Shown piece after piece: positions 1 through 7,222 of a stretch of DNA of 13,396 nucleotides. Source of the DNA: Bacteriovoracaceae bacterium UBA2394 (lineage in GTDB: Bacteria; Bdellovibrionota; UBA2394); the NCBI GenBank assembly GCA_002343335.1, contig DDSI01000237.1:1948-15343 (forward strand), given 5' to 3'. How positions within the stretch are numbered: the first letter of the stretch is position 1; every line of letters begins with the position of its first letter. The notes beneath the pieces were generated by a model, which saw only the letters and a program-made list of their open reading frames with translations, was not told where the DNA came from and ran no database searches. The position numbers were made by a program, and so were the translations under genes.

Positions 1-1690
1 GGCAGGTTTTTTCGTCCTGGCCGTTCAACTTTTTTACGGTGAGCACGGAATCAAAATGTGATTCGAGCGCTTTGATATCTTTATCACTCCAGCCTGGATA
101 CATCGCGGGCATGCGATGGTAGATATCACCACTCTTCACCCGCTCTAATATTTCACGAGCGAGCTCGGGTGTCAGGTCAGCATTAAATTTCGCCTGATCC
201 ATAAATGATATGGAGGAAGCTCCACTCACCTCGGACCGACTGTGACATCCTGAGCACTCCGACTGCATAAGCCGCACTGCCGACCATTCTGCCTCAGGCT
301 TCATGGGTCGCGGCTTAAACTGCGCCATTGCCGCGCGGGAATTTTTCGCCCAGGCATCAATCCGCGCATCTTGCTCCTCCGTCGTTTTCATTGGTGGCAA
401 TTCCGGAGCTAAAATCGCGGTAATTTCACGAAGGGAATGATAACTAATGCCGCCAAAGTAAGGCGTGTTTCGAGTCATCTGCAAAGAATAATCACGCAAA
501 TCCATTCCGAGAAAACTCAGCGTCGTTCCTAAGATCGCAATCCGCTGAGCGAAGTCGCGCGCTCGAGTTTCCAATTTGGTGGCCTCGATCGGTTTGTTGG
601 TCTTGTAATCAGTAATTTGAGTGAGGGTTTTATTCCAATAGTCATCGGCACTCGCCGCAAAGAGCTGATCATTGGTTTCGGCATAAGACTGCAGATGATG
701 TCGAATAGAGTTGTAGTATTCCTCATAAAGAATTCGAAAGCGTCGTAAGTATTCTTCATGCAAAGGCTCACCGGGCGTTCCAAATGCCATCGCGACGGCG
801 ACCTCATTCCTGGTGTTACCGCCGAAATTATTGGAAAGTGGGTCGGCAACTTCTAAAGAAACAAAAAGCGCCTTCTCAATTTGATCATAGGATTTGTCGG
901 CTCGAATCTTGCGAGCCAAGCGAAACATATTCCACGCATTCACTTTTTCGCCAAAACCCTCGAGATTGTGGTCCTCGTTTTCAATGGCGCCGAGCAGCCC
1001 CAATCGAGAATCTGGATGATCCGCAATTTGCTTTTCTTGCGCTTCAATCATCTTCACATGAGCAGGATTCTGCACGCCGTAGGGAATCTCTCTCACGCCC
1101 ATCGCGTAGCGCTCCCAGTAGGGATAGCCGTTGACGAGCGGTCGACGAGTGCTGGGATCTCCCTCTCGAGATTCATGGCAGGTGCCGCACTTGGCGCCAC
1201 TCTCTGTCCAATGCAGGCTTCCATTTTTTTCCGTACCCTCCATAAAGATGTAGGCCGGCCCATCAGGGTTTCGAATCACGGCATCCAAATCAAAGGCAAT
1301 CACGTCGAGGGAGTTAAAATTCGGATCCCTTTCATGCGTGCTATAGGCATATTGAATGAGACCGTCGGAAGTGGAGTGATGTGGACGCGGATGTTTGGGA
1401 TCCGCGTGATGCAGGGATCGAGAAGCAATTGCTCTCACCTGCTTGGCGTGGATGGTCGGGAAATTTGTTTTGATATATTTGACCCAATTCGTGAGGCCGA
1501 AAGCTTCGCCCTTTTTTTCAAAAGACTGCAGATCGTCCAAAGAAAACGACGGACCGTTCTCATAATTTAGTCGTTGCTTAAGCAATTCCGCGCGACGATA
1601 CCACTCTTCATTTGAGAGATCCGCGGCATGCACCAACTGTATGTTCAACACTAAAAAAACGGTAAATTGAATCCGCCAGAAACCAGCCAT
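1..1690 (-). CDS. Exported di-haem cytochrome c family protein, 3' end missing
   Basis: Reading the minus strand from an ATG at 1690 gives 563 uninterrupted codons that run off the window edge, so the C-terminus is missing. Residues 1-23 form a Sec signal peptide (one Arg, a hydrophobic core, likely cleavage after VHA), placing the protein in the periplasm. Two CxxCH haem-attachment motifs are visible: CGTCH at residues 168-172 and CSGCH at 479-483. The second is followed by a class-I-like cytochrome domain with candidate axial methionines at M527 and M530 (RMPAM). The roughly 300 residues between the motifs are mostly helical-looking and charged. A role in periplasmic electron transfer or a haem-dependent oxidation follows from the two sites, but no substrate can be named and I do not recognise the family. 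No clear Shine-Dalgarno precedes the ATG. Long open frames on the opposite strand here are shadows. Confidence 0.86.
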   Translation of the reverse strand, partial: MAGFWRIQFTVFLVLNIQLVHAADLSNEEWYRRAELLKQRLNYENGPSFSLDDLQSFEKKGEAFGLTNWVKYIKTNFPTIHAKQVRAIASRSLHHADPKHPRPHHSTSDGLIQYAYSTHERDPNFNSLDVIAFDLDAVIRNPDGPAYIFMEGTEKNGSLHWTESGAKCGTCHESREGDPSTRRPLVNGYPYWERYAMGVREIPYGVQNPAHVKMIEAQEKQIADHPDSRLGLLGAIENEDHNLEGFGEKVNAWNMFRLARKIRADKSYDQIEKALFVSLEVADPLSNNFGGNTRNEVAVAMAFGTPGEPLHEEYLRRFRILYEEYYNSIRHHLQSYAETNDQLFAASADDYWNKTLTQITDYKTNKPIEATKLETRARDFAQRIAILGTTLSFLGMDLRDYSLQMTRNTPYFGGISYHSLREITAILAPELPPMKTTEEQDARIDAWAKNSRAAMAQFKPRPMKPEAEWSAVRLMQSECSGCHSRSEVSGASSISFMDQAKFNADLTPELAREILERVKSGDIYHRMPAMYPGWSDKDIKALESHFDSVLTVKKLNGQDEKTC

Positions 1691-1732
1691 AACGGGGTAA
1701 AACAATGCAAAACCCATACCAGAGGATTCGGG

Positions 1733-2179
1733 TTGCCTCACCGGTTTAAGCCCAGCAAACTCATCCATATGGGACTTGGAATTCTCATTTTTCAGATCGC
1801 CACGCTTGCCACGATCGCCGCCTCAAACGTCGCCACCAAGGATGGCATTCGACTCGTGGAGCCCAAAGAATATACGGTGAAGCGCTTCAATGAAGTCATC
1901 GATGATGCCATCAAAGCGGAAGAAGATACGACTCCTCAGGAAAAATTGATCGCAGCGCGTGCACGCCTCGCCGTGGCTGAGCGCCGACTGGAAGATTTGA
2001 AAGTGACGTCCATCTCTGCCACTCCAGGCGCGCCGGTCGATGCAAATGATGTCAAAGCTGCGGAAGCAAGAGTGGATCACTATCAAAAAACAATTCTCGC
2101 ACTTGAATCTAAAATTCTACGAGAGCGCCAAAAAGAAAGGACGACTTCTAAGAAAGCCGCGCCGGCGCGCAAAAAATAA
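1733..2179 (+). CDS. Small exported coiled-coil protein, unknown function
   Basis: A 148-residue product if translation starts at TTG 1733. I chose this start because AGAGGA (1721-1726) lies 6 nt before it and because it gives a normal signal peptide: basic n-region (R, K, K), hydrophobic core LGILIFQIATLATIAA, then a mature domain. An ATG at 1769 has no ribosome-binding site and would leave no positive charges before the core. A longer start at TTG 1667 would overlap the divergent cytochrome gene. The mature part is highly charged: a helical heptad-like segment rich in Ala, Arg, Glu and Leu (LIAARARLAVAERRLEDLKV), a Pro/Gly/Asp break (TPGAPVDAND), a second helix, and a Lys/Ala-rich tail ending KKAAPARKK. 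This suggests a periplasmic coiled coil with a basic tail that might bind a polyanion; that is inference. No family recognised. Confidence 0.62.
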   Translation: MPHRFKPSKLIHMGLGILIFQIATLATIAASNVATKDGIRLVEPKEYTVKRFNEVIDDAIKAEEDTTPQEKLIAARARLAVAERRLEDLKVTSISATPGAPVDANDVKAAEARVDHYQKTILALESKILRERQKERTTSKKAAPARKK

Positions 2180-2192
2180 TCTGATTTAGCCG

Positions 2193-2240
2193 CGCATCCG
2201 ATCTGACTAGCTTCGCATCCGATCTGACTAGTTGCGCATC
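2193..2240. repeat. 21-bp tandem repeat, 2.3 units, over a gene 3' end
   Basis: CGCATCCGATCTGACTAG occurs at 2193-2210 and again at 2214-2231, a 21-bp period. A third partial copy (CGCATC) at 2235-2240 lies in the last codons of the minus-strand gene ending at 2228. Read on the minus strand, each unit encodes Met-Arg-(Asn/Ser/Gly) followed by a stop, all in one frame. The first stop ends the gene and the other two lie downstream in the same frame. It looks like a local duplication of the gene's end. Confidence 0.85.
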
Positions 2241-2710
2241 AATGCAGATTGCAGCTCTTTGATTTTGGCATGCAGATCGGGATCGAACGTCGAGAGCGCC
2301 ATCACATCCAATTTTTTCGCGAGTACATCTTGTTTTTGCAGAGGCTGTGTGGGAGCTCGCTTTTTCATTTCATCTAAAATTTGAATGACCGTCTTAGCGT
2401 CCCGATGATCCAGAAAAAACATTTGCGTGTCCCAATCGAGCGGCACCCCAAACTCCGCAATGTAATCCGTCATCTTTTGATAATACGTGGGCTTGCCGCG
2501 ATGACTTTGGATCTCTTCGATCTTCGCGGCCTTTCCTTTATTGAGTGCGCTGCCGGAGAACAGCGATTCTAATTCCTTCTTGGCCGCAGAACTCGCGCGT
2601 TTTTGCGCAAACTCTGCCTGTTTGGACATCGTTTTTGTAGGTTTGATACCTCGATCGCGCATTTGATCGAGTTCTTTCCAAGATTTCTTTTCGCGCGGTT
2701 CATCTGACAT
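2228..2710 (-). CDS. Small charged cytoplasmic protein, unknown function
   Basis: A 160-residue protein with no signal peptide or membrane segment. The N-terminal 40 residues are rich in Lys, Arg and Glu (EKKSWKELDQMRDRG), then comes an Ala/Lys helix. The middle segment, about residues 70-115, looks folded (PTYYQKMTDYIAEFGVPLDW, then HRDAKTVIQILDEM), and the C-terminus is helical. The start ATG overlaps the stop of the upstream gene by one base (TAATG, 2708-2712), and GAGGAA sits 7 nt before it, so the two are probably translationally coupled. The stop lies in a 21-bp tandem repeat. Proteins opening with a similar basic KSW-E-D-RDR stretch occur in related bacteria as hypothetical proteins, from memory and with low certainty. 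No function assigned. Confidence 0.8.
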   Translation of the reverse strand: MSDEPREKKSWKELDQMRDRGIKPTKTMSKQAEFAQKRASSAAKKELESLFSGSALNKGKAAKIEEIQSHRGKPTYYQKMTDYIAEFGVPLDWDTQMFFLDHRDAKTVIQILDEMKKRAPTQPLQKQDVLAKKLDVMALSTFDPDLHAKIKELQSALMRN

Positions 2711-3573
2711 TATTGTTTTCCTCGTCCCTTCGCATTGCGCTCTTTAAGCCACAACCGCTGCGTGGGTTCGAACGCCATTTCTTCCTCGAAGTGCAATCGG
2801 ACCAGTCCCTTCGCCTCTTCTTCGAGAGTCGCCACGCCTCCTTTTTGATTGGCTGTGGAAAAATCGAAAAGCATCGGAAGATAAGGATGCCGCTTCACTC
2901 CCGTTCGCTTCACAATAGAAACCGGAACCTTCGATTTGGAGGACCAGGTAAAAAAACCACTCGGCTCCAGAATTCCTACGAAGGGATAGTAATCAATCAT
3001 TTCATTCACATTCGCAGTCAACTGCGCGCGAATTCCTTCCGTTGAAGTTCCCACTTTCACCTTGAAACTCCAAAACTCCAAGAGTGGCTCATTCCATTTT
3101 TCATCTGCGATACTGAGATCGAATCCTCGAACCAGCAACTCCCCACTCTGAAAATCCGACCAGAAGCCAAAGTGAGCGGTGGACGCTTGCTCTCGCCAAA
3201 GAAGTTTGGAGCGATCCGAAAAGGGTGCTTCCATTGGAAAAGTGATGCGTTTGCATGGCGCCAAAAATCGCGACGTCAATTGAGTCGCCAAAATCTGCGA
3301 AAGCTCGTCGGTCACTCGCGAGGTTTGCCCGATCACGCAGAAAGGAGCGGGAATTGAAAATCTTTCAAAAGGTCGTGTCGTCTGCGGGCCTTCTTGCGCA
3401 AACACCTCTAGCGATATGACACAAGAAGACAAAAATAAGAAAAATGGGTTAAGAAAACAATACAGCTTGCGCGCAGGCTTTCGAACCGCCGATAATTTTT
3501 CGTACTGATGGGTGGTGGATCGAAGTCGAAATCTTCCTCGTGGATGATCATTCAGAGCACGCCCGTTGCTCAA
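2710..3573 (-). CDS. Exported protein of unknown function, long N-terminal leader
   Basis: The open frame is clear from the hydrophobic segment onward, but the start is not. TTG at 3573 has the best ribosome-binding site (AAGGAG, 6-nt spacer, positions 3585-3580) and gives 287 residues; a GTG at 3615 in the same frame gives 301. Either start makes a basic tail of more than 30 residues before the signal-peptide core (LNPFFLFLSSCVISLEVFAQ). Cleavage after VFA is likely; the LSSC inside the core resembles a lipobox, so a lipoprotein is possible. The mature domain has mixed alpha/beta character: an early TDELSQILATQLTSRFL helix, a conserved-looking NEMIDYYPFVGIL strand and a charged C-terminus. 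The helix followed by a -YYPFVG- strand is loosely like TolB-N/LpoB-type domains, but that is a guess. No in-frame start nearer the core has support. Its 5' end overlaps the divergent gene at 3508. Confidence 0.7.
   Translation of the reverse strand: MSNGRALNDHPRGRFRLRSTTHQYEKLSAVRKPARKLYCFLNPFFLFLSSCVISLEVFAQEGPQTTRPFERFSIPAPFCVIGQTSRVTDELSQILATQLTSRFLAPCKRITFPMEAPFSDRSKLLWREQASTAHFGFWSDFQSGELLVRGFDLSIADEKWNEPLLEFWSFKVKVGTSTEGIRAQLTANVNEMIDYYPFVGILEPSGFFTWSSKSKVPVSIVKRTGVKRHPYLPMLFDFSTANQKGGVATLEEEAKGLVRLHFEEEMAFEPTQRLWLKERNAKGRGKQ
3467..3496 (+). promoter_or_regulatory. Candidate sigma-70-like promoter for the GGDEF-like gene
   Basis: TTGCGC (3467-3472, 3 of 6 to TTGACA), an 18-nt spacer, then GATAAT (3491-3496, 5 of 6 to TATAAT). 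Transcription would begin near 3503, leaving a 5-nt leader before ATG 3508 or about 40 nt before ATG 3544. It lies inside the 5' part of the divergent minus-strand gene. Confidence 0.4.
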
Positions 3574-4392
3574 TCGACGCTCCTTAAAAATATTCTCGAT
3601 AATAAATTTCCGCACACCTCGTTTACATACCTACGCTTTCCAAAAACCGGTACCGAAAATTCTAAAGGCGGCAAAAGAGCGAGGGAAGGGCAGCGCCTTC
3701 CGGATGGAATTATCGCTGAACTCAAATCCTTGAAGCCGTCCCAGTGGCGCTCATGCGAGCGCATGATGAAACACTACAAAGGCATTCCCTTTATTCTTGT
3801 TCTTTCTCCTACCGTTTTCACTGCCATCAATGCTCGCGCGCGAAAAATTTTGGATGATGCAGTGGTCGTTTTGAGCGACATCAAAAGTTTTGAATATGTA
3901 CTGCAACTCCCTCGCCTCATGGAAGAAGTGAGTCGAAAACGCAGACTTCGGCATCAGAATGAGCGACTCCAACGCATGCTGCTCGAAAGACAGGGACAAC
4001 CGATCGAAGAAAAAATCCTGGCGCTAGGATCGGCCAACGATTTTTCGCAAACTCGCCGCATCGTCGACGACCTTTTGAAATCCGATCGAAGTCCTGGGTG
4101 CGCACTCAAAGTGACATTAAAAAATTGGAGCCGAACGAAGAACTCATTCTCCCCCGCAGGCCAGACTGAAATCTTAGATTTGGTCGTAAGACTGATCGGT
4201 CGAGTGGTTAGAAATTCCGATCGCGTTCTTAGATCCGAAGAAGACGAATTCACCGTGTTTCTGTCAAACGCCCATCCCGGCACACTCAATCGCTGCAAAG
4301 AGCGCCTCGAGTCCTCTCTCGGCGATCTCAGAATAGAAGCCAACGAGCGCGAGATTCGCTTTCCATTTTCGATCTCTACGATTCAATCGTAG
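3508..4392 (+). CDS. Degenerate, truncated GGDEF-like signalling protein
   Basis: A 294-residue protein from ATG 3508; ATG 3544 (residue 13) is an equally plausible start since neither has a Shine-Dalgarno and the later one begins at the first apparent beta strand (MIIQST). Residues 13-140 resemble a receiver-like alpha/beta fold (strands IPFILVLS and DAVVVLSD) without the usual acidic pocket. A basic coiled-coil helix follows at 138-162 (RKRRLRHQNERLQRMLLER). Residues 180-294 resemble a GGDEF diguanylate-cyclase domain: VVRNSDRVLRSEEDEFTVFL aligns with the DxxxRxGGDEF strand-loop-strand. The signature is SEEDEF (243-248), both glycines are gone, the upstream Asp metal-ligand region is replaced, and the protein stops at the FPFSIS strand without the usual last helix. 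A catalytically dead regulator is inferred; c-di-GMP binding cannot be judged. No coding continues after the stop. Confidence 0.8.
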   Translation: MGGGSKSKSSSWMIIQSTPVAQSTLLKNILDNKFPHTSFTYLRFPKTGTENSKGGKRAREGQRLPDGIIAELKSLKPSQWRSCERMMKHYKGIPFILVLSPTVFTAINARARKILDDAVVVLSDIKSFEYVLQLPRLMEEVSRKRRLRHQNERLQRMLLERQGQPIEEKILALGSANDFSQTRRIVDDLLKSDRSPGCALKVTLKNWSRTKNSFSPAGQTEILDLVVRLIGRVVRNSDRVLRSEEDEFTVFLSNAHPGTLNRCKERLESSLGDLRIEANEREIRFPFSISTIQS

Positions 4393-4494
4393 CGCATTGC
4401 GTTAAGAGTGAATTATCTTTTGTGCATTGCATAAATCCATTGCGTCATAGGCTATCCCCTTCGTAAATTGAGTGCGAGCGCGGGGGATATTTTC

Positions 4495-5799
4495 ATGACC
4501 CATTGGGTGAAAGGCATTTCAGTTTTTGCAGTCGTTGCCGGATCTCTTTGCATCGCCTCCACTGTGCGCGCTGAATCCGAACGCGATCGCCTTCTTCGAA
4601 AAAGAGCGCTCATTTTAGACACGCTCGATCGCGCAAAAAACGGACGAGATCCTTGCTTCACTTCCGAATGTCAGCAAAGGAAAATTGAAGCACTTACAAA
4701 ATCTTTTAGAGACAGCCACTTCGTTACGATTCGCAGCGAAGAGTTTAACGAAATTCTAGAGCTCGGATTGAACTCTGGAGCTTCACTCGTGCAGCAGCCC
4801 ATCGTGCCTCCTAACTACAGTCGCTTTCCGAAAACGTTTTCAGAATGGCGCGCGTGGTGGAAGCGCCGCTACGTGAATAAGGCAGCGGTCGCCACCAACT
4901 GGGACGGCTTTGTGACCCGTCTTAGCAACATGAATCAATCGCTTCAACGTTATCTCGAAGTCGCCCCTCATTGGACAGATGCGCAGCGCTCTCTCCTCAA
5001 TGAGGCCTGGGACCGCGGGCTACCTGAAATTGCTCGAGCCGTGATTTTGCACGATTGGCTCAAATACCTTACCGAAGTTTACGAGCGAAGCGGCGATCCT
5101 CAATCCGTGAAACGCTATGAGAGGGATATGATCGCCAAGGCTCAGGTCATCGAGCGCGGCAAAGCGGCCTTTAAGTCTCGTCTTGAAGACCTGCTCGCTT
5201 ATCTTTTCCCTGAATTACATCAGACGGAAGCTCTCTATGTGATCGACGTCGTAAACCAGGTGATGGAAACTTACGGCGAATCGAATCCCACGACGGAGGC
5301 CATGCGAGTCTTTGCCGCCGCAGAACAGAAAGTAGTGCGATCTGCCTGGTTGTCTGCTTCAGACTTTGACGATTTGGAAAATGGAGTTTGGGGTCTTGGA
5401 AATTTCTACGATCCAAAAGTTAATCCTATTGAAGCCCAGACATTTGAACTCCCCATCCAAACCTTCTTGGATGAGGTTGATTCGAAAGCGCGATTCGCGC
5501 TTAATCTTGGAGCCCTTTATTTTGGCTCCAAGTTAGGTGGCGCGATTCTGGGACCCTCCACTTTTGAAAGAGGCCTTCCCATTTTAACGCTCCAACTTTA
5601 CGAAGCTTCGAGTGAAACTGGAAGTTGGACGACCGATCTCTGGGCGCCGTCGGAGCGCACGCAAGACCTCACTGAAATTCCACTGGGATTTATTCAACGT
5701 ATGAACAAACGGCGCGACGCGCTCTTCGCTCAGGTTGAAAGGCTGCAGCTGCAGTTGGCTGAAGTTGAAACCCAACTCGAAAGGGAAACAATCCAATGA
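4495..5799 (+). CDS. Exported helical protein, first gene of the hairpin-protein cluster
   Basis: A 434-residue protein from ATG 4495. This start is preferred over an in-frame TTG at 4468 because GGGGGA lies 7 nt upstream and the signal peptide then begins normally (Lys, hydrophobic core, VRA cleavage after residue 26). The mature protein has C54 and C59 four residues apart, able to form a disulphide in the periplasm. A long, mostly helical body follows, with Trp-rich patches (FSEWRAWWKRRY and others), and the C-terminus is a coiled coil (QVERLQLQLAEVETQLERE). A moderately hydrophobic Gly-rich stretch around residues 340-360 (LGALYFGSKLGGAILG) could contact a membrane but is shorter and weaker than those of the three following genes. 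The last codons overlap the next gene by 4 nt (ATGA), so the two are coupled. Family not recognised; a structural or scaffold partner of the downstream membrane proteins is inference. Confidence 0.83.
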   Translation: MTHWVKGISVFAVVAGSLCIASTVRAESERDRLLRKRALILDTLDRAKNGRDPCFTSECQQRKIEALTKSFRDSHFVTIRSEEFNEILELGLNSGASLVQQPIVPPNYSRFPKTFSEWRAWWKRRYVNKAAVATNWDGFVTRLSNMNQSLQRYLEVAPHWTDAQRSLLNEAWDRGLPEIARAVILHDWLKYLTEVYERSGDPQSVKRYERDMIAKAQVIERGKAAFKSRLEDLLAYLFPELHQTEALYVIDVVNQVMETYGESNPTTEAMRVFAAAEQKVVRSAWLSASDFDDLENGVWGLGNFYDPKVNPIEAQTFELPIQTFLDEVDSKARFALNLGALYFGSKLGGAILGPSTFERGLPILTLQLYEASSETGSWTTDLWAPSERTQDLTEIPLGFIQRMNKRRDALFAQVERLQLQLAEVETQLERETIQ

Positions 5800-6548
5800 A
5801 AACTAAAATATTTAAATCGATCTTCACCGCCTCGGTGATTGCAGCCTCCATGACTTTTGGAGCCATTTCTCAAGCGCAAGAAAATGGACATGAAAATGAG
5901 ATTCCCGATGAGATTCTTTATTTCGCGGGCGAAATTCAAACCTATATTGAAACGGCTAAATCAATTCCGGAGTTGCCGGAAGATCGCATGAATGACGCTG
6001 TGGAAGAACTCCAAGCCATCGGAAAAAGAGCGGCAGAATATTACTTTCAGCACTTAAACGAATCGCTTCAACCAATGCTCGATAAGTATCTGGGTCAGAC
6101 GCTCGAGAAGAACGCGAGCTTAGAAAACTATTTCATTTTCTTAGGAAACTCCTTCCTAGCACAAGCCGTTCAACTCATGGATGAGCAGGCCGCGAAGGAA
6201 AAGAAAATCCGCATTCGCAGTGCCATTGGCGGTTCCATTTTGGGATTGGCCGTAGGCGGCGGATATTTATTCGTGAAAGCAAAATACATTGCGCCGGGAG
6301 CAGCACTCACTTTGAAAGATTATCTCATCGCTTCAACAGCGGTAGTTGGCTTTGGAGTTGGCGGATATGTCGGTGGAAATTACTACGCCCGCTATCGTCT
6401 GCCGACAAACTGGGCAGTGAAAAACGCCAAAGCATTTCGCGAGCGCTATCCGCTCGGAGAGGATTTCATTCGTGACTTAAGAGGTGGCCGTGAGGGAACA
6501 GCCGATCTCGAAGCGCGCATGATCGACATCGAAGACTCCGGTCGTTGA
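5796..6548 (+). CDS. Exported glycine-hairpin protein A, unknown function
   Basis: 250 residues, beginning inside the preceding gene with a 4-nt ATGA overlap. Signal peptide 1-27 (K-rich start, cleavage after SQA). Residues 30-135 form an acidic helical domain (PDEILYFAGEIQTYIETAKS onward). A basic patch KEKKIRIR (134-141) then precedes a glycine-rich hydrophobic segment at 143-160 (AIGGSILGLAVGGGYLF), a 15-residue linker, and a second one at 176-197 (ASTAVVGFGVGGYVGGNYYA). The GxxxG spacing in both suggests tightly packed membrane helices. A C-terminal 50-residue tail is charged. The layout of helical domain, basic patch and double Gly-rich helix is repeated by the two downstream genes at 6635 and 7219, so this looks like the most divergent of three paralogues. 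Membrane location is well supported; function unknown. Confidence 0.85.
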   Translation: MKTKIFKSIFTASVIAASMTFGAISQAQENGHENEIPDEILYFAGEIQTYIETAKSIPELPEDRMNDAVEELQAIGKRAAEYYFQHLNESLQPMLDKYLGQTLEKNASLENYFIFLGNSFLAQAVQLMDEQAAKEKKIRIRSAIGGSILGLAVGGGYLFVKAKYIAPGAALTLKDYLIASTAVVGFGVGGYVGGNYYARYRLPTNWAVKNAKAFRERYPLGEDFIRDLRGGREGTADLEARMIDIEDSGR

Positions 6549-6559
6549 TGTCGGCATAA

Positions 6560-6620
6560 CTTCATCTCGAGAGAGGGGACTCCGGGACGAAGCCTAAAAA
6601 TTGAGAGCCGCGCCACGCGG
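6560..6620 (+). other. Two RNA hairpins in the gap before gene B
   Basis: The 86-nt gap between genes A and B holds two possible RNA hairpins. Positions 6560-6569 pair with 6583-6592 (ten positions, one A-C mismatch, one G-U, 13-nt loop). CCGCG (6608-6612) pairs perfectly with CGCGG (6616-6620) around a 3-nt loop, ending one base before the strong ribosome-binding site (AAGGGAGGGG, 6622-6631) of the next gene. No U-run follows either, so these are not classical terminators. They could stabilise mRNA ends or tune translation. Confidence 0.4.
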
Positions 6621-6634
6621 TAAGGGAGGGGAAA

Positions 6635-7222
6635 ATGTGGCTACAAACATTGGCGCTCGGGCTCACGCTCGTTGCGCAGACGGGCTCAAATGAGTCGGCA
6701 ACGGGCAATGAGGAGTTCGACTTTTACTTTGGTGAATTCGTCACCTTTGAGGTTTCGGAAAAGGAACCGCAGCTCGGAAACCTCATTATGGATCGGCTCG
6801 CCGAATCCATGTTCAACACCAACAATGGGGAAACTTTTCGAACGCGGTTAGCGCTGCTGAAGAAAGCCTATTACGACCATCCGCTCAAACGAATGCGTTT
6901 CAATGCACTCGATGCACGATTGCAGGTCATGTTTGAAAGCAAAATGAAAGCGGCCAAAAGGAAGCGCTGGATCTACACGGCTTCGGGCGCACTCGCCGGG
7001 GCACTCATTGCCATTCCAATTGGTAAAGTGATCGCCTCAAGCGCATCGACGGTTCGGCTCCTTACGATCGCAGTGCCGATCGGAGCCGTCACGGGCGCTG
7101 GCGCCGGGTATTTGCTTGGCTCGCTGCTCGCGATGCCAAAGTACGAATTCACGCCAGGTTCGCTCACCACGGATTTGGAAGTTCGAGATCAACTTATTTC
7201 AGAAATTGGAGGGGAAAAATGA
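6635..7222 (+). CDS. Exported glycine-hairpin protein B, unknown function
   Basis: 195 residues from ATG 6635 behind a very strong ribosome-binding site (GGGAGGGG, ending 3-4 nt before the ATG). The N-terminus (MWLQTLALGLTLVAQTG) is hydrophobic but lacks positive charge, so it is a weak signal peptide, possibly cleaved after LVA. An acidic domain follows, then HPLKRMRFNALDARL (82-96), a motif repeated in the next gene as HPLEKARFVSLDGAL, a basic patch KAAKRKR, a first hydrophobic segment (112-133, ASGALAGALIAIPIG) and a second (142-166, AVPIGAVTGAGAGYLLGSLL) dense in Gly and Ala. The shared motif and order make B and C paralogues with good confidence. The stop overlaps the next start by 4 nt (ATGA). 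Function unknown. Confidence 0.86.
   Translation: MWLQTLALGLTLVAQTGSNESATGNEEFDFYFGEFVTFEVSEKEPQLGNLIMDRLAESMFNTNNGETFRTRLALLKKAYYDHPLKRMRFNALDARLQVMFESKMKAAKRKRWIYTASGALAGALIAIPIGKVIASSASTVRLLTIAVPIGAVTGAGAGYLLGSLLAMPKYEFTPGSLTTDLEVRDQLISEIGGEK

Noticed and set aside
881..1570. Long plus-strand open frame (229 codons) across the left end
   Set aside because: It is antisense to the cytochrome gene, whose frame has a signal peptide and two CxxCH motifs; the plus-strand translation has no recognisable domain.
4393..4494. Three CATTGC copies (4395, 4425, 4438) as regulatory repeats, and TTGCGT/TAAATT (4440-4469) as a promoter
   Set aside because: Six-base repeats with uneven spacing are weak evidence, and the promoter match is only 3 of 6 plus 4 of 6.
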